Assembly: GCA_035610365.1 (NCBI GenBank)
Contig: CM069432.1
Span: 12,772,001 to 12,836,000, forward strand
Reading direction: 5' to 3'
DNA: 64,000 bases
Origin: Aquatica leii
Lineage: Eukaryota; Arthropoda; Insecta; Coleoptera; Lampyridae
Shown: positions 1 through 11,045 of the stretch, one piece after another
Layout: every line of letters begins with the position of its first letter
Position numbering within the stretch: the stretch's first letter is position 1
Position numbers and translations under genes: made by a program
The notes under the pieces: model-generated
Databases searched by the model: none
Seen by the model: the letters and a program-made list of their open reading frames with translations, nothing else
What the model was told of the DNA's origin: nothing

Positions 1-1260
1 TCCATAATTGATTTAGTGTATGGTACTGTCTTTTCCAACAAATGTGTACATAATCTTTGATCAACTATGCTTGATAGTGCACCAGAATCTACAAATGGTA
101 ATCCTGTAAGATCGCTTACTGTAATACGTAGCATTGGACGTAGGACATTAACTTCTCCAAACTTGGCAGCTAACACTTCAGTAGATGAAACGCTGTTTGT
201 TGTAATGGTTGTATTGTTTTGGGACACAGATAAAGATCATCTGCACTTTGGACATTGGGACTTTACAAACCCAGGTGTACCACAACCATAGCACGTAATC
301 GTTGAAGTTGACCGTCCACCCAAAATGGTAGTCGGTAAAGTTACTACCTCTCTTGTACTTCCATTTGTGCTTTTTCGAGTTTGAGCTGCTGTCAGCTTTT
401 TTCATTCACTCTATATATGTCCATATACTTTGCAGTATTTACATTGGGGTTGTTTTGATTGTTTGTTTGATTCTAAAGTACCTGGCGTTTTATAAGTTTC
501 ATCTAAATCCGATTCAATTGATCGAGCCTTTGTTATCAATTCATCAAAGTTCTTAATCAAATCTCTCGGGACTCGACTTCTAATTTTTGGATGTAGAAGA
601 CTATAAATAATGTCTAACATATGTAATTCATGTAGCATCGGATAATTTTTCTGGTAATGGAGATAGTAGTGCTCGGCATGACTAACCAATTGATCGGTTG
701 ATTTTCGTTCAGTTTGTTCCTTTGAGAAAAGATCTTTAAAAATCTTCTCAGGAGGCAAGTTTTTTTGCCAGATGCATGTCTTAAACCTTTTAAACCATCG
801 TCCCAAGTCTTCATCAACGACTTTGCTCCTTGAAACCAGGTCGCTGCACTACTATCTAATTTCATTGGTAAACCTCTTAAGGCATTCTCATTCGTAATGT
901 AAAGACATTCTTTATAAATCGAAATTGCATTGATGAAATCGTCAACATTTTCTTCCTTCATACCGGAAAAGCGAGACTGACATTTTGTGAAACTTGCCAT
1001 CTCAGAATTAACTGCAGGTTATGAGGTAACAGCACGACTTTAATCTGAAACCATTTGTCGCATCCCATTTAATAAGATTTGCGCAACTGTGCTTCTGTCA
1101 TCATTATCGGGTCTGACATTTTGTATTTAGCTTCTACACTACTAGGGTGATTTGTCGGAATTGACTCCGCAACAGATGTATCCTTTGAAGTAAGTGCACG
1201 ACGAGGTAAATCGTATCCGTGCGTGAACGGCTTGCTCTTAGAAGGAATCGTCTTGCAGCT
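1..1260 (-). pseudogene. LTR retrotransposon Gag and protease remnant, cut by window edge
   Basis: Reading leftward on the minus strand, a Gag-like protein begins near 1260; an ATG at about 1118 starts MSDPIMMTEAQLRK. It continues through a capsid-type region (614-1000, with SRFSG and a PMKLD...WFQGAKSLMKTW stretch) into 411-806, which ends in an incomplete zinc knuckle CKYCKVYGH. A second CCHC-like knuckle, CYGCGTPGFVKSQC, lies at about 240-295. A retropepsin-like segment follows near 60-130 with the active-site motif LPFVDSGALSSIV. This order (capsid, knuckles, DSGA protease) is that of Ty3/gypsy-type LTR elements. The reading frame changes near 790 and near 400 and a stop falls near 1075, so it cannot make one protein. 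Reverse transcriptase would lie left of base 1 and is not visible. No LTR was found on the right side. Assignment to an LTR retrotransposon is secure; the clade is not. Confidence 0.75.
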
Positions 1261-3523
1261 GTGTAGAAAGAAAACAAATTTGAGAAAATTCTCCTCGTAT
1301 CTAAAATAAGTTTCGCATTATACGTTCCCTCATATATATAGTTTAAAATAATATAAAAGTAGGTATTTTGCGACTAATTTCAGGTCTTTAGAAAAGTCGA
1401 AATCAATTTTTTTCAAGGTATCAAGATTTCAGGCATTTTTCAAAAACATCAAAGTTTATTTTATTTCCTGATACCACAGAAGTTGGTACATAAACTTAAG
1501 CTAGAGAATTTTGAGTGGCTCAATAACTCAAGATTTTTAAGCTAGTTTCATATGGAAATAAAAAAACCGTTTAATAGACACAATAAAAAAAACGCAGAAT
1601 ATAAAAACAATCTAGCAACTGCTGTACTTTCTATTTTCTTCTCAACTTATATTTGCGAGTCCCTATTTTTTAAACAAATTTTGAAAAAAAAGAGAAAAAA
1701 AACAATAGTCTAAAAATTGTTACTGCAAAAACATATTTATTCACGTATGAATTTGCTTCATAAATTATGTACCAGTCAACCAATAGATTTTTGAAATTAT
1801 TTACGAACGGATGATGATTATTCAATACATTATTAAAATTAATACGGCTAGCAATTACGAAACAAAATACAGTTATGAGAAATGCAATTAGTTTCGAAGA
1901 ACGATTAATTTTTACTGGAAATTCCATAAATACCTAATATTCGGTACAGTTGCATCGCCTCAGGTCATCAGTCAAATCGTTCCTGAAACGTGCCGCGCCA
2001 TTTCATAAAATGAAATCGTATGAACAAGTCGACAAATATATACACACGGTCAAACTATTACATTACACTCCCTCGGACTTTTTTGTAGTAAATTTTGTGC
2101 TTAATAAATTATTTATGTGCAATTTTCATCTATATGGTACCGTTTTTGTAGTGTACAAGGCGAAAACTCGCGCGGATCTAATTCTGCAATTACTATAATT
2201 ATTTTTTATCACTGCTTAGTGAAATTCAGACTTATTATATTTTTAAAACATAAAACGAATCATAAGGAATATTTTGTATAATAATAATAAACACTGCTTC
2301 CAAAAAATACAAAAAATGAAGTGAAATTGGGCACCACCGCAAGTTCCAGATTTGTTTCATCTGAGCGTTTCAGCGTTTTGTTACACGAGTCTTCGAATCA
2401 AGCTCTCTATAAGCGTTTCCAACACTAAAACCATTATTTAGAGTAGGTATTGTATAAAAACGGAAAGTAAGGTGTAGAACAATCTGATACTATTCAATAT
2501 ATAATTAAAAAGTACATTTTCTAGTAAATTAAAAAATATGGCGTTCTATTTAAAGTAATAAAGTTGTAGCAACTTATAATAAGTTCATTATAATTACGAT
2601 ATAAAATATAATCTATTGCTAAACTTTACTGTAAATTTTGCTCCCATAACTTAGATACTTCTTAAGTATCTGAAACATGAAAATTAGGTTATATTTTGAC
2701 AAAATTCAAATTATTTAAAAAAACCTTAAGACTTAAGGGGGTTCCAAACTAAAAGCAAATTTCTACTTTACCCCTTGATGAAATTTAAATGTCAACCCGC
2801 ATTACACTAAAATGTGTATCGGAAAGTGTAATTCACTATGTGCATATTTCTGAATTAGATAATAAACTTTCATCATTAGCCGACAATACAAAATAAGTGT
2901 AGCCTATGGTAATAATTTGACGTCAGTCTTCTTTATTTAGCATAAAGTGATGTTGGTTGTCTAACTTGGAATATTTCAGGCGTCAGGGTAACTTTTAGCT
3001 GAAAATTTTGTAAAGAGATTTTGCTATCAATATGATAACTGTAGAAAATTCTCTCAACATATTTTCATAACTAAAGTGAATATAATTTGTTCCATAGAAA
3101 TGTGCAAAAATGTTTTTACTTTTGTAGTTATGTGAGCATAATTAAGCTGAATCGTCTGTCACAAAATAATTTATTTAACATTAATTTACCTAAATTACTT
3201 ATTTTTTAGTCTATAGTCATTTATAAAACCCTTAAGTATAAACACAAATGTCGAGAAAACTGATAACGTCTTTTTTAAAGAATAGAAAAAGTAAAAACAT
3301 TGCAATTGTGCTGTCTACGTTCGCAGGCTCCTTAAGCTTTGTTTGTATCGGAGAATCCAAAAATGTAATAATATACAGGTTTTATTTAAAAAAATTAGGG
3401 CGTGTACTAGTGTACACATGTAAGAAGTGAAACTTCTTTATGGCCTTATTTTTCGCAAAATGATCTACATGCAACTTTTCAGAAATTGGTTAAATAAAGT
3501 TAAATTAGATAAAGTTTAAACAA
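1261..3523. other. AT-rich stretch without recognised genes
   Basis: Very AT-rich sequence with many short runs of A and T. The short open frames at 1670-1927 (minus), 1950-2198 and 3248-3430 (plus) have low-complexity Phe/Ile/Lys-rich translations, no recognisable motif and no flanking signals, so I treat them as chance ORFs. I see no element ends here. Confidence 0.5.
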
Positions 3524-3590
3524 AAGGAGTTTATTATCATAGACATGAATACAAAAAAAAGGATTTTATTATCATAGACATGAATACAAA
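3524..3590. repeat. Two direct copies of a 32-bp unit
   Basis: The units at 3524-3555 and 3559-3590 both run AAGGAnTTTATTATCATAG... to ...GAATACAAA and differ at one or two positions, separated by AAA. The second copy runs directly into the tRNA-Asn-like fragment at 3592. A recent local duplication or a relic LTR edge could explain it. Confidence 0.7.
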
Positions 3591-3591
3591 T

Positions 3592-3612
3592 AACCGATTG
3601 CGCCACGAAGGC
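3592..3612 (-). other. Antisense tRNA-Asn 5'-end fragment (21 nt)
   Basis: The reverse complement, GCCTTCGTGGCGCAATCGGT plus T, corresponds to the first 21 nt of tRNA-Asn (acceptor strand, D-stem with A-box, start of the D-loop). It is close to the intact tRNA-Asn at 3732 but in the opposite orientation, and no further tRNA sequence follows. It could be an integrated tRNA-derived fragment or a primer-binding-site-like relic of a retroelement. Confidence 0.6.
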
Positions 3613-3731
3613 TGATATTTGATGATTTTGTAGAATTTGTGGAGTATTACAACAACAATTGATCGTATCTTATAGCAACGTTTTGACCGTGTACCTTATA
3701 GTAACCATCCGTTTTGTGACCTATAGTATGT

Positions 3732-3751
3732 GCCTCCGTGGCGCAATCGAC

Positions 3752-3788
<37 letters not shown>

Positions 3789-3805
3789 GAGCCCACCCGG
3801 GGGCT
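3732..3805 (+). tRNA. tRNA-Asn (anticodon GTT)
   Basis: A complete cloverleaf can be drawn. The acceptor stem GCCTCCG pairs with CGGGGGC (one G-U pair). The D-stem is GCGC/GCGC with an AATCGACTA loop. The anticodon stem TTCGG/CCGAA encloses CTGTTAA, giving anticodon GTT at 3766-3768. The variable loop is AGGTT. The T-stem GGTGG/CCACC encloses TTCGAGC, which includes the B-box. There is no intron. A T-run at 3808-3812 is a plausible Pol III terminator. The base after the acceptor stem is T. It delivers asparagine to AAC/AAU codons. Its regular stems argue for a functional gene rather than a SINE head. Confidence 0.93.
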
Positions 3806-3812
3806 AACTTTT

Positions 3813-5556
3813 TATTGATTTTACTACCTTTGAACACCTTGTACAATTTGTATTTATTTAAAAATATTTTAGAATTTTATAATAAAAAATTAGTTAATTG
3901 ATTTACAAAAACGGAATAATGTTACGCGTAACCGAAAAAAATCTGACGGTAGTAAAAATGTGACGCGTAAAATATGACGGTAAATTTTTTTCCAACGCCG
4001 ATAAAAAAGTTTCACTTCAAAAAATATAATATGATAATAATTTTAAAAATTAATTATAATAGACCCCCATATATCCCAAAAGTGACATTTTTTGAAAGTC
4101 ACGTATTTTGACTGATTCGATACGATACGAACATACACAGCCAAATTAAATTTATTAAGAAGCGAGATGTGGAATCATCTATTTTCAGGTAAATTTCTAC
4201 TTAACCTCTGAAAAATAATATATTTAGCTGAAACCGTAACAATGACTGAAAAATAGACATTAAAGTTCACGATTTAAAACCAGCGTTTTCATCATAGTCA
4301 ACACAATTATCGCAACTACTCTTACCGCGAATGTCAGTGATCTCGTTGAGGCTCTATAGACTTAAACATTTGAAAATCGTCAAGTTAAGTCGTCAAAAAA
4401 TGTATAACTAAAATCACTTTAGTGTAGATTTCTCAATTCGTTTTCGTTGGTACTAAATACAGATAGTAATTTTATATCACCGAATGAAATCTCCATAAAT
4501 GTAATGTTCAAATTTCCTGCAAGAGGAGGTCGAGACCAATTACTATTTGTTCTTCTTATTAGTATTTTTAATGCTGCAGCTGTAAAAAGTTAGATGAAAC
4601 TGCAATTTTACTATTTCCTCAGGCGAGTCAACCAAAAAATAAATTAAATTGATATTTTCTAGGATTTCATATCTGTTTCTGCTTGTTACGTATTTGGTAA
4701 TCTTTTAGCCATTTAGTAATCTTTTATTTACAAATACATATACAGTTTAGTAACAGTTTCGTACTCCAGTCAATGCTCGATAACTAAAACCTGGATATTT
4801 CGATTTCGGGTAACTCGGACTCGAAAATAAAATTTTAACTATAAACGTAGCACATTATTGTGGCAGACTAAAATTTTAGAGCTAACGTAAAGAGCTGACA
4901 GAAGTTCTACAATGCTGTGGTACTTCTTTCATTACACCACCGCGTGCATTCACACACCAAAGATCAATGCTCAGTTACATAAAGCAAAGTTAACTATGTT
5001 GTTAGTTGGCGCTGTAGCTATTGATTTGACGTCGTTAGCTAAACAGTTGATTCTGTACTTGACAACCAATAAGAAAGAATAAAAACAGTTTACTTTGCAA
5101 TGCAATGTTGAAACAACAGCTCCTAGTAAAAACGACTGAAGCTACTTAGTGACACAAACCTGGAAAGTACTGTACATAAATAGTACATACAGTATTGGTA
5201 TAGCGATGTTGTAGTTGTGGTATCGAGCTTCAAGTGGTAGCTTAAACATTTGCTAAGCATATAAATTTTAAACCTAGCGGCGATTGGCTCTATCGATTAC
5301 AACACCGGCATGGTATTGTAAACAAGAGATAAAGTAAGTGTTGATTCATTTAGAACACGACTTGCCACTCTAACTAAAGAAGAACATTTAATACGCGCTC
5401 AACTATTCGATGCTGGCAAAACCAGACTCTTTTGGCGTTCGCTACTTGAAAATACGCAAGTATGAGGGTACTGTACCCGTTCAAAAGCTTGGCAATGAAA
5501 TTGAATGAATTTTATTATGTGCAAATTCAGACGGAAGTCACCGCCAGCTTTGTGTG
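3813..5556. other. AT-rich stretch without recognised genes
   Basis: No coding region or element end was identified. Around 5160-5190 there is a small palindromic patch (TACTGTA ... TACAGTA). The right edge is the broken end of the gypsy integrase gene; no 3' LTR of that element is present here, so its 3' part is deleted. Confidence 0.45.
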
Positions 5557-6111
5557 CTAAAGCACATACCTTTTGCGTATTATAAAAATTCGATAAAATA
5601 GTTTAGTAAATAGTTTACCCAACAATGTTTCAAAAAATGCCGTAGCCACGGACTCGCTGCTTATGTTGATTAACGGAGTTGCTTCAGGGCACCGAGAGAA
5701 TCGGTCTATCATTGTTAGGTAATAACGAATGCCGCGAGAAGGCGTTAATGGTCCCACAATGTATAGATGAACCTGCTGAAACCAGCTGCTAAGTACTGGA
5801 AAATGACCGATAGGCGATTTTGTATGTCGCTGTACTTTTGAACGTTGACATGGAATACAAGTTCTTACCCATTCGGTAACGTCTTTCCGCATTGATGGCC
5901 AAACGGATTTCTTTGTTAGCTGTCTCAATGTAGATCGTTTGCTTGCATGTGCTAAGTTATGAGTAGCGTTAAAAAATTGTAGGACTAATGTTTTAGTGAT
6001 GTACGGACGAATGTTACCTGTAGAGAAGTCACAGTACAGTGGTAAATTATCACTTCCGGGAAAATACTGTTGCAGCACGAGTGAGGTAGTGGGCGTATTT
6101 ATCAGGTTCAA
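5557..6111 (-). pseudogene. Gypsy integrase fragment
   Basis: The zinc-binding HHCC region is visible: a His pair around NLAHASKRSTL and CIPCQRSKVQRH after the usual WPSMRKDVTEWV stretch. It is followed by the start of the DDE core (VGPLTPSRGIRYYLTMIDRF). The residue expected to be the first catalytic Asp, just before IVGPL, is Tyr (VHLYIVGP). The second Asp of the family is present in MIDRF context as usual, but the core ends after ATAFFETLLGK, where homology is lost and the frame runs into unrelated sequence. The protein is therefore truncated and missing catalytic residues. Integrase would insert the cDNA into the chromosome; this copy cannot. Confidence 0.82.
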
Positions 6112-6145
6112 AAGTTCTGCGTCACTACTTTGTTCACTTGCGATT

Positions 6146-6568
6146 TCACTCGAGTCTATCGCGGGTAGCTGAATAGCTTCGAATGTCTGTTGTAAACTGA
6201 CCTATAAAATCAAGATGCCGTTGCTGTCGTGGTGAAGCTTTATTAGATTTTTGCTGGAACGCGAATGTTAACGGTTTGTGATCCGTTTTTATTATTACGT
6301 GACGTCTTTCGATTATGCACCTAAAATGCTTTATCGCAGCATATAGCGCGTATAGCTCTCGATCGTAGGCACTGTATTTTTGCTGCGCGTCACTTAGTTT
6401 TTTGGAAAAAAATGTAAGTGGTTGAAATTTATCAATTTGTAATTGTTCTAGCACTGCAACTACCGCGTAATCGGATGCATCTACGCTTAACGTTAAATGT
6501 CCATTTTCTGACGGATGCGCAAGGGTTGCTGAATTTGCGAGACGCGTTTGTATAACACAAATGTCCAT
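6146..6568 (-). pseudogene. Gypsy RNase H domain
   Basis: Gypsy-type RNase H is recognisable from LSVDASDYAVVAVLEQ (first catalytic Asp), the FFSKKLSDAQQKYSAYDREL segment (catalytic Glu in the YDREL context) and IIKTDHKPLTFAF (later catalytic Asp). The Q.SNKASPRQQRHLDFIGQF stretch that precedes the integrase connection in this family is also present. It degrades RNA in RNA:DNA hybrids during reverse transcription. It lies in a different frame from the RT region at 6615-7616 and from the integrase at 5557-6111, so frameshifts separate the domains. Motif residues themselves look intact. Confidence 0.82.
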
Positions 6569-6614
6569 TTGATTATTCTTTTGTCGTTACGCTTGCTATT
6601 CTTGCAGTAGCTGT

Positions 6615-7616
6615 TCAAAATTGCTTGATTTCTTGCAGCGTTTTTAATAAATCGCCTATAAAAACTCCTAAAAAACGTCGAAATTCTACAATATTTGTAG
6701 GTTTCTTCATGTTAAGAATTGCCTCGACTTTGGAAGGCAAAGGCATTGTCCCTTCGTCGGAGATGAGATAGCCGAAGTATTCCAATTGTTTGACTCCTAA
6801 TACGCACTTGATGGGGTTTACCGCGATCCCGTAGGTGTCCAGCCGCTGAAAGACGATTTCCAGGTGTTCTCGATGCTCTTGGTTGTTGGCGGAAGCAATG
6901 TAGCAATAGCATAAATCAAGTCCTTGTAACACCATATTCATGAAACGTTGAAAAGTTTGCGCGGCTTTTCGCAATCCGAACGTCATGAATGGAAACTCGA
7001 ATAATCCAAATGGCGTAGATATTGCGGTTTTCTGGGTGTCACCTTCTGCTACTGGAATTTGATGATATGCTCGCACTAAATCTAACTTAGAAAATACTTT
7101 TTTTGCACTTAGTTTATATGAAAAATCCATGATGTGCGCAATTGGGTAATGGTCGGGTACCGTAATAGAATTAAGGCGACGGCAATCTCCGCAAGGTCGC
7201 CATTTGCCTGACTTCTTTTCCACTAAGTGTAATGGACTAGACCATGGACTGCTGGACGACCTGCAGATCCCTTGGAGTAGCATAAAGTCGAATTCTGCTT
7301 TCGCTGCTTTTGCTTTCTCTGGAGGGAGGCGACGTGGGCGTTCTGCCACAGGGGGTCCCGTGGTGACGATGTGGTGTATTACCATGTGGTTTCTGGTTGC
7401 CATAAGTACTGTTGTAAGGGTTATAGATAAAAATTTTGGTAATATTTCGTGATAGATTGAGGTTTTCGCAACCGTTGTTACAGTTAAGATATTGCATTGC
7501 GCTACCGTGGCTATTGTTGGTAATCGGGTAACGTTGTCAATTAAACTGCAATTTTTTATGTCTACTAGGAGTCCGTGATGCATCAGAAAGTCGGCGCCTA
7601 TAATTGGTTGGGACAC
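6615..7616 (-). pseudogene. Gypsy reverse transcriptase lacking its catalytic Asp pair
   Basis: The frame starts in the protease-RT connection ([17 protein letters not shown]). It then shows the RT fingers ([29 protein letters not shown]), the first catalytic Asp ([14 protein letters not shown]), [19 protein letters not shown] and the thumb/connection (FRRFLGV). At the expected catalytic YxDD position (about 6885-6900) the translation reads LCYCYI followed directly by ASANNQEH. Five residues including both catalytic Asp are missing in frame, a 15-bp deletion. The enzyme would copy element RNA into cDNA; this copy must be inactive. The last 20 or so residues after FRRFLGV are out of register with the family. 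Confidence 0.88.
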
Positions 7617-7815
7617 ATCGGCTTCTATAAATTTCCACCGAAAAGCACGTCGTAGCCCGAGATTTAAGCTTAGTAATTTTTCACCTTACGTATTTATTGT
7701 TGTACCGTTAGTAGCGAATAATTTGAATGCGGTTGACGCTATTTAGATTTTCTTGGAGGGATAACCGAAATGTCAACCCATGTGTCGATTAAGAAAGACA
7801 ACCTTGTTTCCCGAT
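7616..7815 (-). pseudogene. Gypsy protease region with altered active site
   Basis: On the minus strand at about 7742-7812 the translation reads ...DRETRLSFLIDTWVDISVIPPR, matching the retropepsin start in which the active site is normally Asp-Thr/Ser-Gly. Here the Gly position is Trp (DTW). The frame is broken after this, and then joins the QPIIGADFL flank of the reverse transcriptase. Retropepsin-type proteases cut the element polyprotein, and the Gly-to-Trp change would be expected to abolish activity. Confidence 0.7.
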
Positions 7816-8695
7816 CATATACACATAGGCGGTTTTGTTGGTGGTTGCCGTCGTTTACCGCCTCTACTAACGAAGGTCCGTCTCGTTTCCAGATTCCGTT
7901 GGTGCGCGAAAATTGCACGGTGGTCTACACTTCCTTGCGTTATTTCCGAATTTTCGGTGATAATAGCACTGGCGGTCGCGATTCGCACTTTGTCCTTGCG
8001 AACCTGAACGCGGTCGTCGGTTTCATCTTGACAACCGTTCGATTTTTGCGTAAGCTCTGCTATTTGTCTTTTGAATAAAGCGACACTAGTTGTAGATAAT
8101 TCGTTCTTCGGTGTCTGTTGTGCGTGGGTTGATTTACTAATTGCGGCAACGCTGTAACTACAGATTTCCGAAATTTTATCTGCCATTTCCGCTAGTTTTT
8201 TAAACTTTTTGTCTTTACTCACTCATAATACGATTTGAGTTTGGGATGGCACAGCGTGCGTAACACTTCGTCTATCTTATTACCTGCTAAGGTCTTCATT
8301 TCGCGTAAAAGTTGCGATGGTTGTCTGTCTCCCAACTCTAGGTCTGTTAACAATGTCTTTAGTTGCTTCTCTTGTGAGTCTGTAGACCTAGCTATTAGTT
8401 GGCAGTTCAGGGCTTCGTATTTATCTGTAGCGGGTGGGTTTACGATGACGTCTGCGACTTGCTGAAGGACGTTAGAATCCAATGCCGCTACAACCGTATA
8501 ATATTTGGTGGTGTCAGCTCGAACCCCAAATGCAAAACAGCGATGGCCACTTCTGCCAAAAGCTTGGTAGTTTAATGTGTTGGATTTTGCTGACTTCTGT
8601 TGAAGTTTTTTGCTCTTGGTTAACCAAATTGTCGCTTGAATTGCCCATCCTGTTCTTATTTGTTGCAAAAGTCGCTTTGGCACTTTACACTCCAC
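7815..8695 (-). pseudogene. Gypsy Gag (DUF7041-like), frameshifted
   Basis: 8695-8219 encodes the N-terminal capsid-like part, with the family signature DTTKYYTVVAALDSNVLQQV, NPPATDKYEALNCQLI, LELGDRQPSQLLREMKTLAG and a final LRTLCHP. The C-terminal part continues in another frame from 8222 to 7815 (FKKLAEMADKISE ...), so a frameshift or deletion lies at about 8220-8240. The usual WCWYH-type zinc-binding region before the protease is not seen. Gag proteins form the cytoplasmic particle that packages the RNA. Orientation and position agree with the downstream pol domains. Confidence 0.75.
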
Positions 8696-8940
8696 GCTTC
8701 GTGTTAACTCAAAATTTATTTAAGTTTTATTTAAATCGCCGCGTGTCACCAGCGTGTCTGTCGTTCAATTAAAATAAACAACACCAAAATAAACATTTAA
8801 TTATAAATTTAACGAATGATTCAAAAAACAATTACAGATAAAAAATATAAGCGGGAGCGATGCGTTTTTCGCGGGAGGCCGAACCGGAATCCTTTGCCGG
8901 GTGGATGTATCTTGTTTTTAAGTTTTGAGAAGGGATGCTT

Positions 8941-8959
8941 CCCTTAGTTGTTGGCGCCA
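8941..8959 (-). promoter_or_regulatory. Primer-binding-site-like sequence of the gypsy element
   Basis: The minus-strand sequence TGGCGCCAACAACTAAGGG begins with the TGGCGCC typical of insect gypsy primer-binding sites and lies about 250 bp upstream of Gag, where a PBS should be. Reverse transcription would be primed here by a tRNA 3' end. Without a 3' LTR for comparison the LTR edge cannot be confirmed. Confidence 0.5.
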
Positions 8960-9330
8960 GATTCAAATTCAAAAGTAAGTCCGCTACAGACATGTAAGCT
9001 GCATGTGATGTAATTGTTTGCAAGTAATAGTGGAGAAATATTGATATTAGACACCGTGGATAGTTATCGATGGTTGCTTTCAAACTATCGATGACTAACG
9101 ATTGTTTTCGATAGTATTAAAATTTTATGCTAAAATATAACTTTTAAAATAAATTGTGTACGTTTTTTGTTCTTTATCGGAAATTAATAATATTTAAAAA
9201 AACGCTTTTTATTTAAAATAATTCTCATAATTTTGTTAAGAGGCCGAACATAATTTAAATTTGAAATTAATCTACAGAACAAATTTAATTTAGTTAAGAA
9301 TTAAGATATCAACCTTTTTTTGGTTTTATG
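8960..9330 (-). other. Probable 5' LTR remnant then AT-rich sequence
   Basis: If the site at 8941-8959 is a primer-binding site, the 5' LTR should extend rightward from 8960. This part contains several ATCGATA/TATCGAT words (9065-9115). No clear TG...CA borders or matching second LTR are visible. From about 9120 to 9330 the sequence is plain AT-rich. Confidence 0.3.
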
Positions 9331-11045
9331 CAGGCCCGCGCCTAGCACTTTTAGCGCCCTTGTACAAATTTAAAATAACGCCCCAAATTTGTATTACGTT
9401 CATATGTGAGTACAAATACAGGTTAAGTTAGGTATTATTATCCACTATTGAAAAATAATTTTAAAAAGTACTTTCATAAATTTATTTTCATTTTTATATT
9501 TTACAAGTACAAGCCATAAGCCATACAAGTATTTTTTCATTGAGGTACATAACATATTTATAAACTTATAGAGAACAGAAATATATTCTAACAGTATTAC
9601 AACTCAAAATTTTTGTATTTTTCAAATACAATATATGATACATAAGCACAAGAAATAAAAAAAATATTTTCAACATTAAAAATACTAGTTTATATATTAC
9701 AGGACCAAACTGATCGACAAATAAAAACAAAACAATATATTATTTTAATAATGCAACGTCACCTTTTAAAGGTTAATATCCAGGTATTAGATATTGTTAT
9801 TAATATTTTAGCTAAGTGAATTGAGCTTTCCGTGCTTTAATTTCTGCAAATTGTTTAATTAAATCTTCGGAGTCTAATTCTTTTAGCTGGTCCATTTCTA
9901 TTGGAATTATAGCAAGATTACTTAGTCGGTTTTGCCTTATGGTCGATCTTAAATAATTTTGAGTTTTGAAAAAGATCGTTCTGCGGTAGCTATAGAAACC
10001 GGAATTGTTAATAAAATACGAAGTATTATGCTCGTATTAGGAAAAGAATGCACTAAATTGTTAATTGTTATGTAATTTAAAGTTTATTCTGGAGACGTAA
10101 TAACTTTCTTATCAAAATTTTGTAAATATTGCAATTCTTTAACAAGTTCCACGGCAGGCATGTCTCGTTCATTGCGAGTTTTGTCGTTTAATAAATTTTC
10201 AACTTTTTGACATAATTCTAATTGTTCGTTTTCAGAATAATTTTTAAATTTATTAATATTCCATAAGAAAGTATTTGTTTGAATGTATTAAACAATGTTG
10301 CTTGATGCGAAGTAATAACATTCTCCTGAACTTTCATTGTTTATTATTTTTGAAACGAATATACACAAATTTTCGATTGCTGTGGTATCTGCCATCTTGT
10401 TGACTCATATTTTCCGTTCTGGTAATTTTTGATGATGTTGGTTTCTCATTATCAGCGGAACTTGAAGTTGTTGATGAATTGCTTTCTGGAAGATCAGTTT
10501 CTTGTCTTCTGCTGATACTTGTTTCAAGTACAGGGTCAGAATATTGGGATTTAGCTGTATTATTGTTGTTATTAATATTTGGCAAAGTTCTTATTTTTTT
10601 CTGACATCTTGTATACTGTAAAGAAATTAATACGTAAGTAGACAAATTTACAAATTATTCATGAAAAATGGAAATGTTTCGACGTCTCCAACTCAAACTC
10701 GAAAGTATTTTCTCAACATTACTTATTTCAAGTTATTTCAAAATTTATAGATTTTTATAAATAGTAATATTAGTGAGTCAATTCTTCTGTTTGAATTTAC
10801 TTCAATTAACAATGATATTTATATAATCAAATATAAAACGATTTTTGAGATGCAAGTTTTTAGCTTTTAATGTTTTAATAAATCTAAAATAAAAAATAAA
10901 TTTTAGACAAACTCACCTTAATTCACAACACAAAACACATCACTATAAAGTCTGTGAAACTACAAAAAACTAAAGTTTCAAAAGTAGATATCCTTTACCC
11001 CACTCACCTTTTCACTTCGTTAAGTTAATTATCGATCGCATGTAT
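9331..11045 (-). mobile_element. hAT element, internal-deletion copy (same family as 14454-22107)
   Basis: In reverse orientation this matches both flanks of the hAT element at 14454-22107. The segment 10640-11045 matches 14880-15310 (5' UTR), 10334-10645 matches 15400-15600 (transposase N-terminus, ETSISRRQETDLPES...), and 9700-9990 matches 21800-22107 (C-terminus and start of 3' UTR). The catalytic core is missing. The left end begins CAGGCCCGCGCCTAG at 9331, a hAT-type terminus. The right end lacks the terminus found at 14454 and homology stops near 11045. It is a non-autonomous deletion derivative or decayed copy. Confidence 0.8.

Larger units (their letters stand above)
5557..8960 (-). 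mobile_element. Ty3/gypsy LTR retrotransposon, 3'-truncated and decayed
   Basis: On the minus strand the order is primer-binding-site-like sequence (8941-8959), Gag (8695 to 7815), protease (about 7800-7616), reverse transcriptase (7616-6615), RNase H (6568-6146) and integrase (6111-5557). This is the standard Ty3/gypsy order. The Gag resembles the DUF7041 type common in insect gypsy elements. The integrase stops before its second catalytic residue and no 3' LTR is seen, so the 3' end is lost. Each enzyme domain carries damage, so the copy is immobile. Confidence 0.85.

Noticed and set aside
5160..5190. Palindrome TACTGTA...TACAGTA as a regulatory site
   Set aside because: Short, AT-rich and without context; easily expected by chance.
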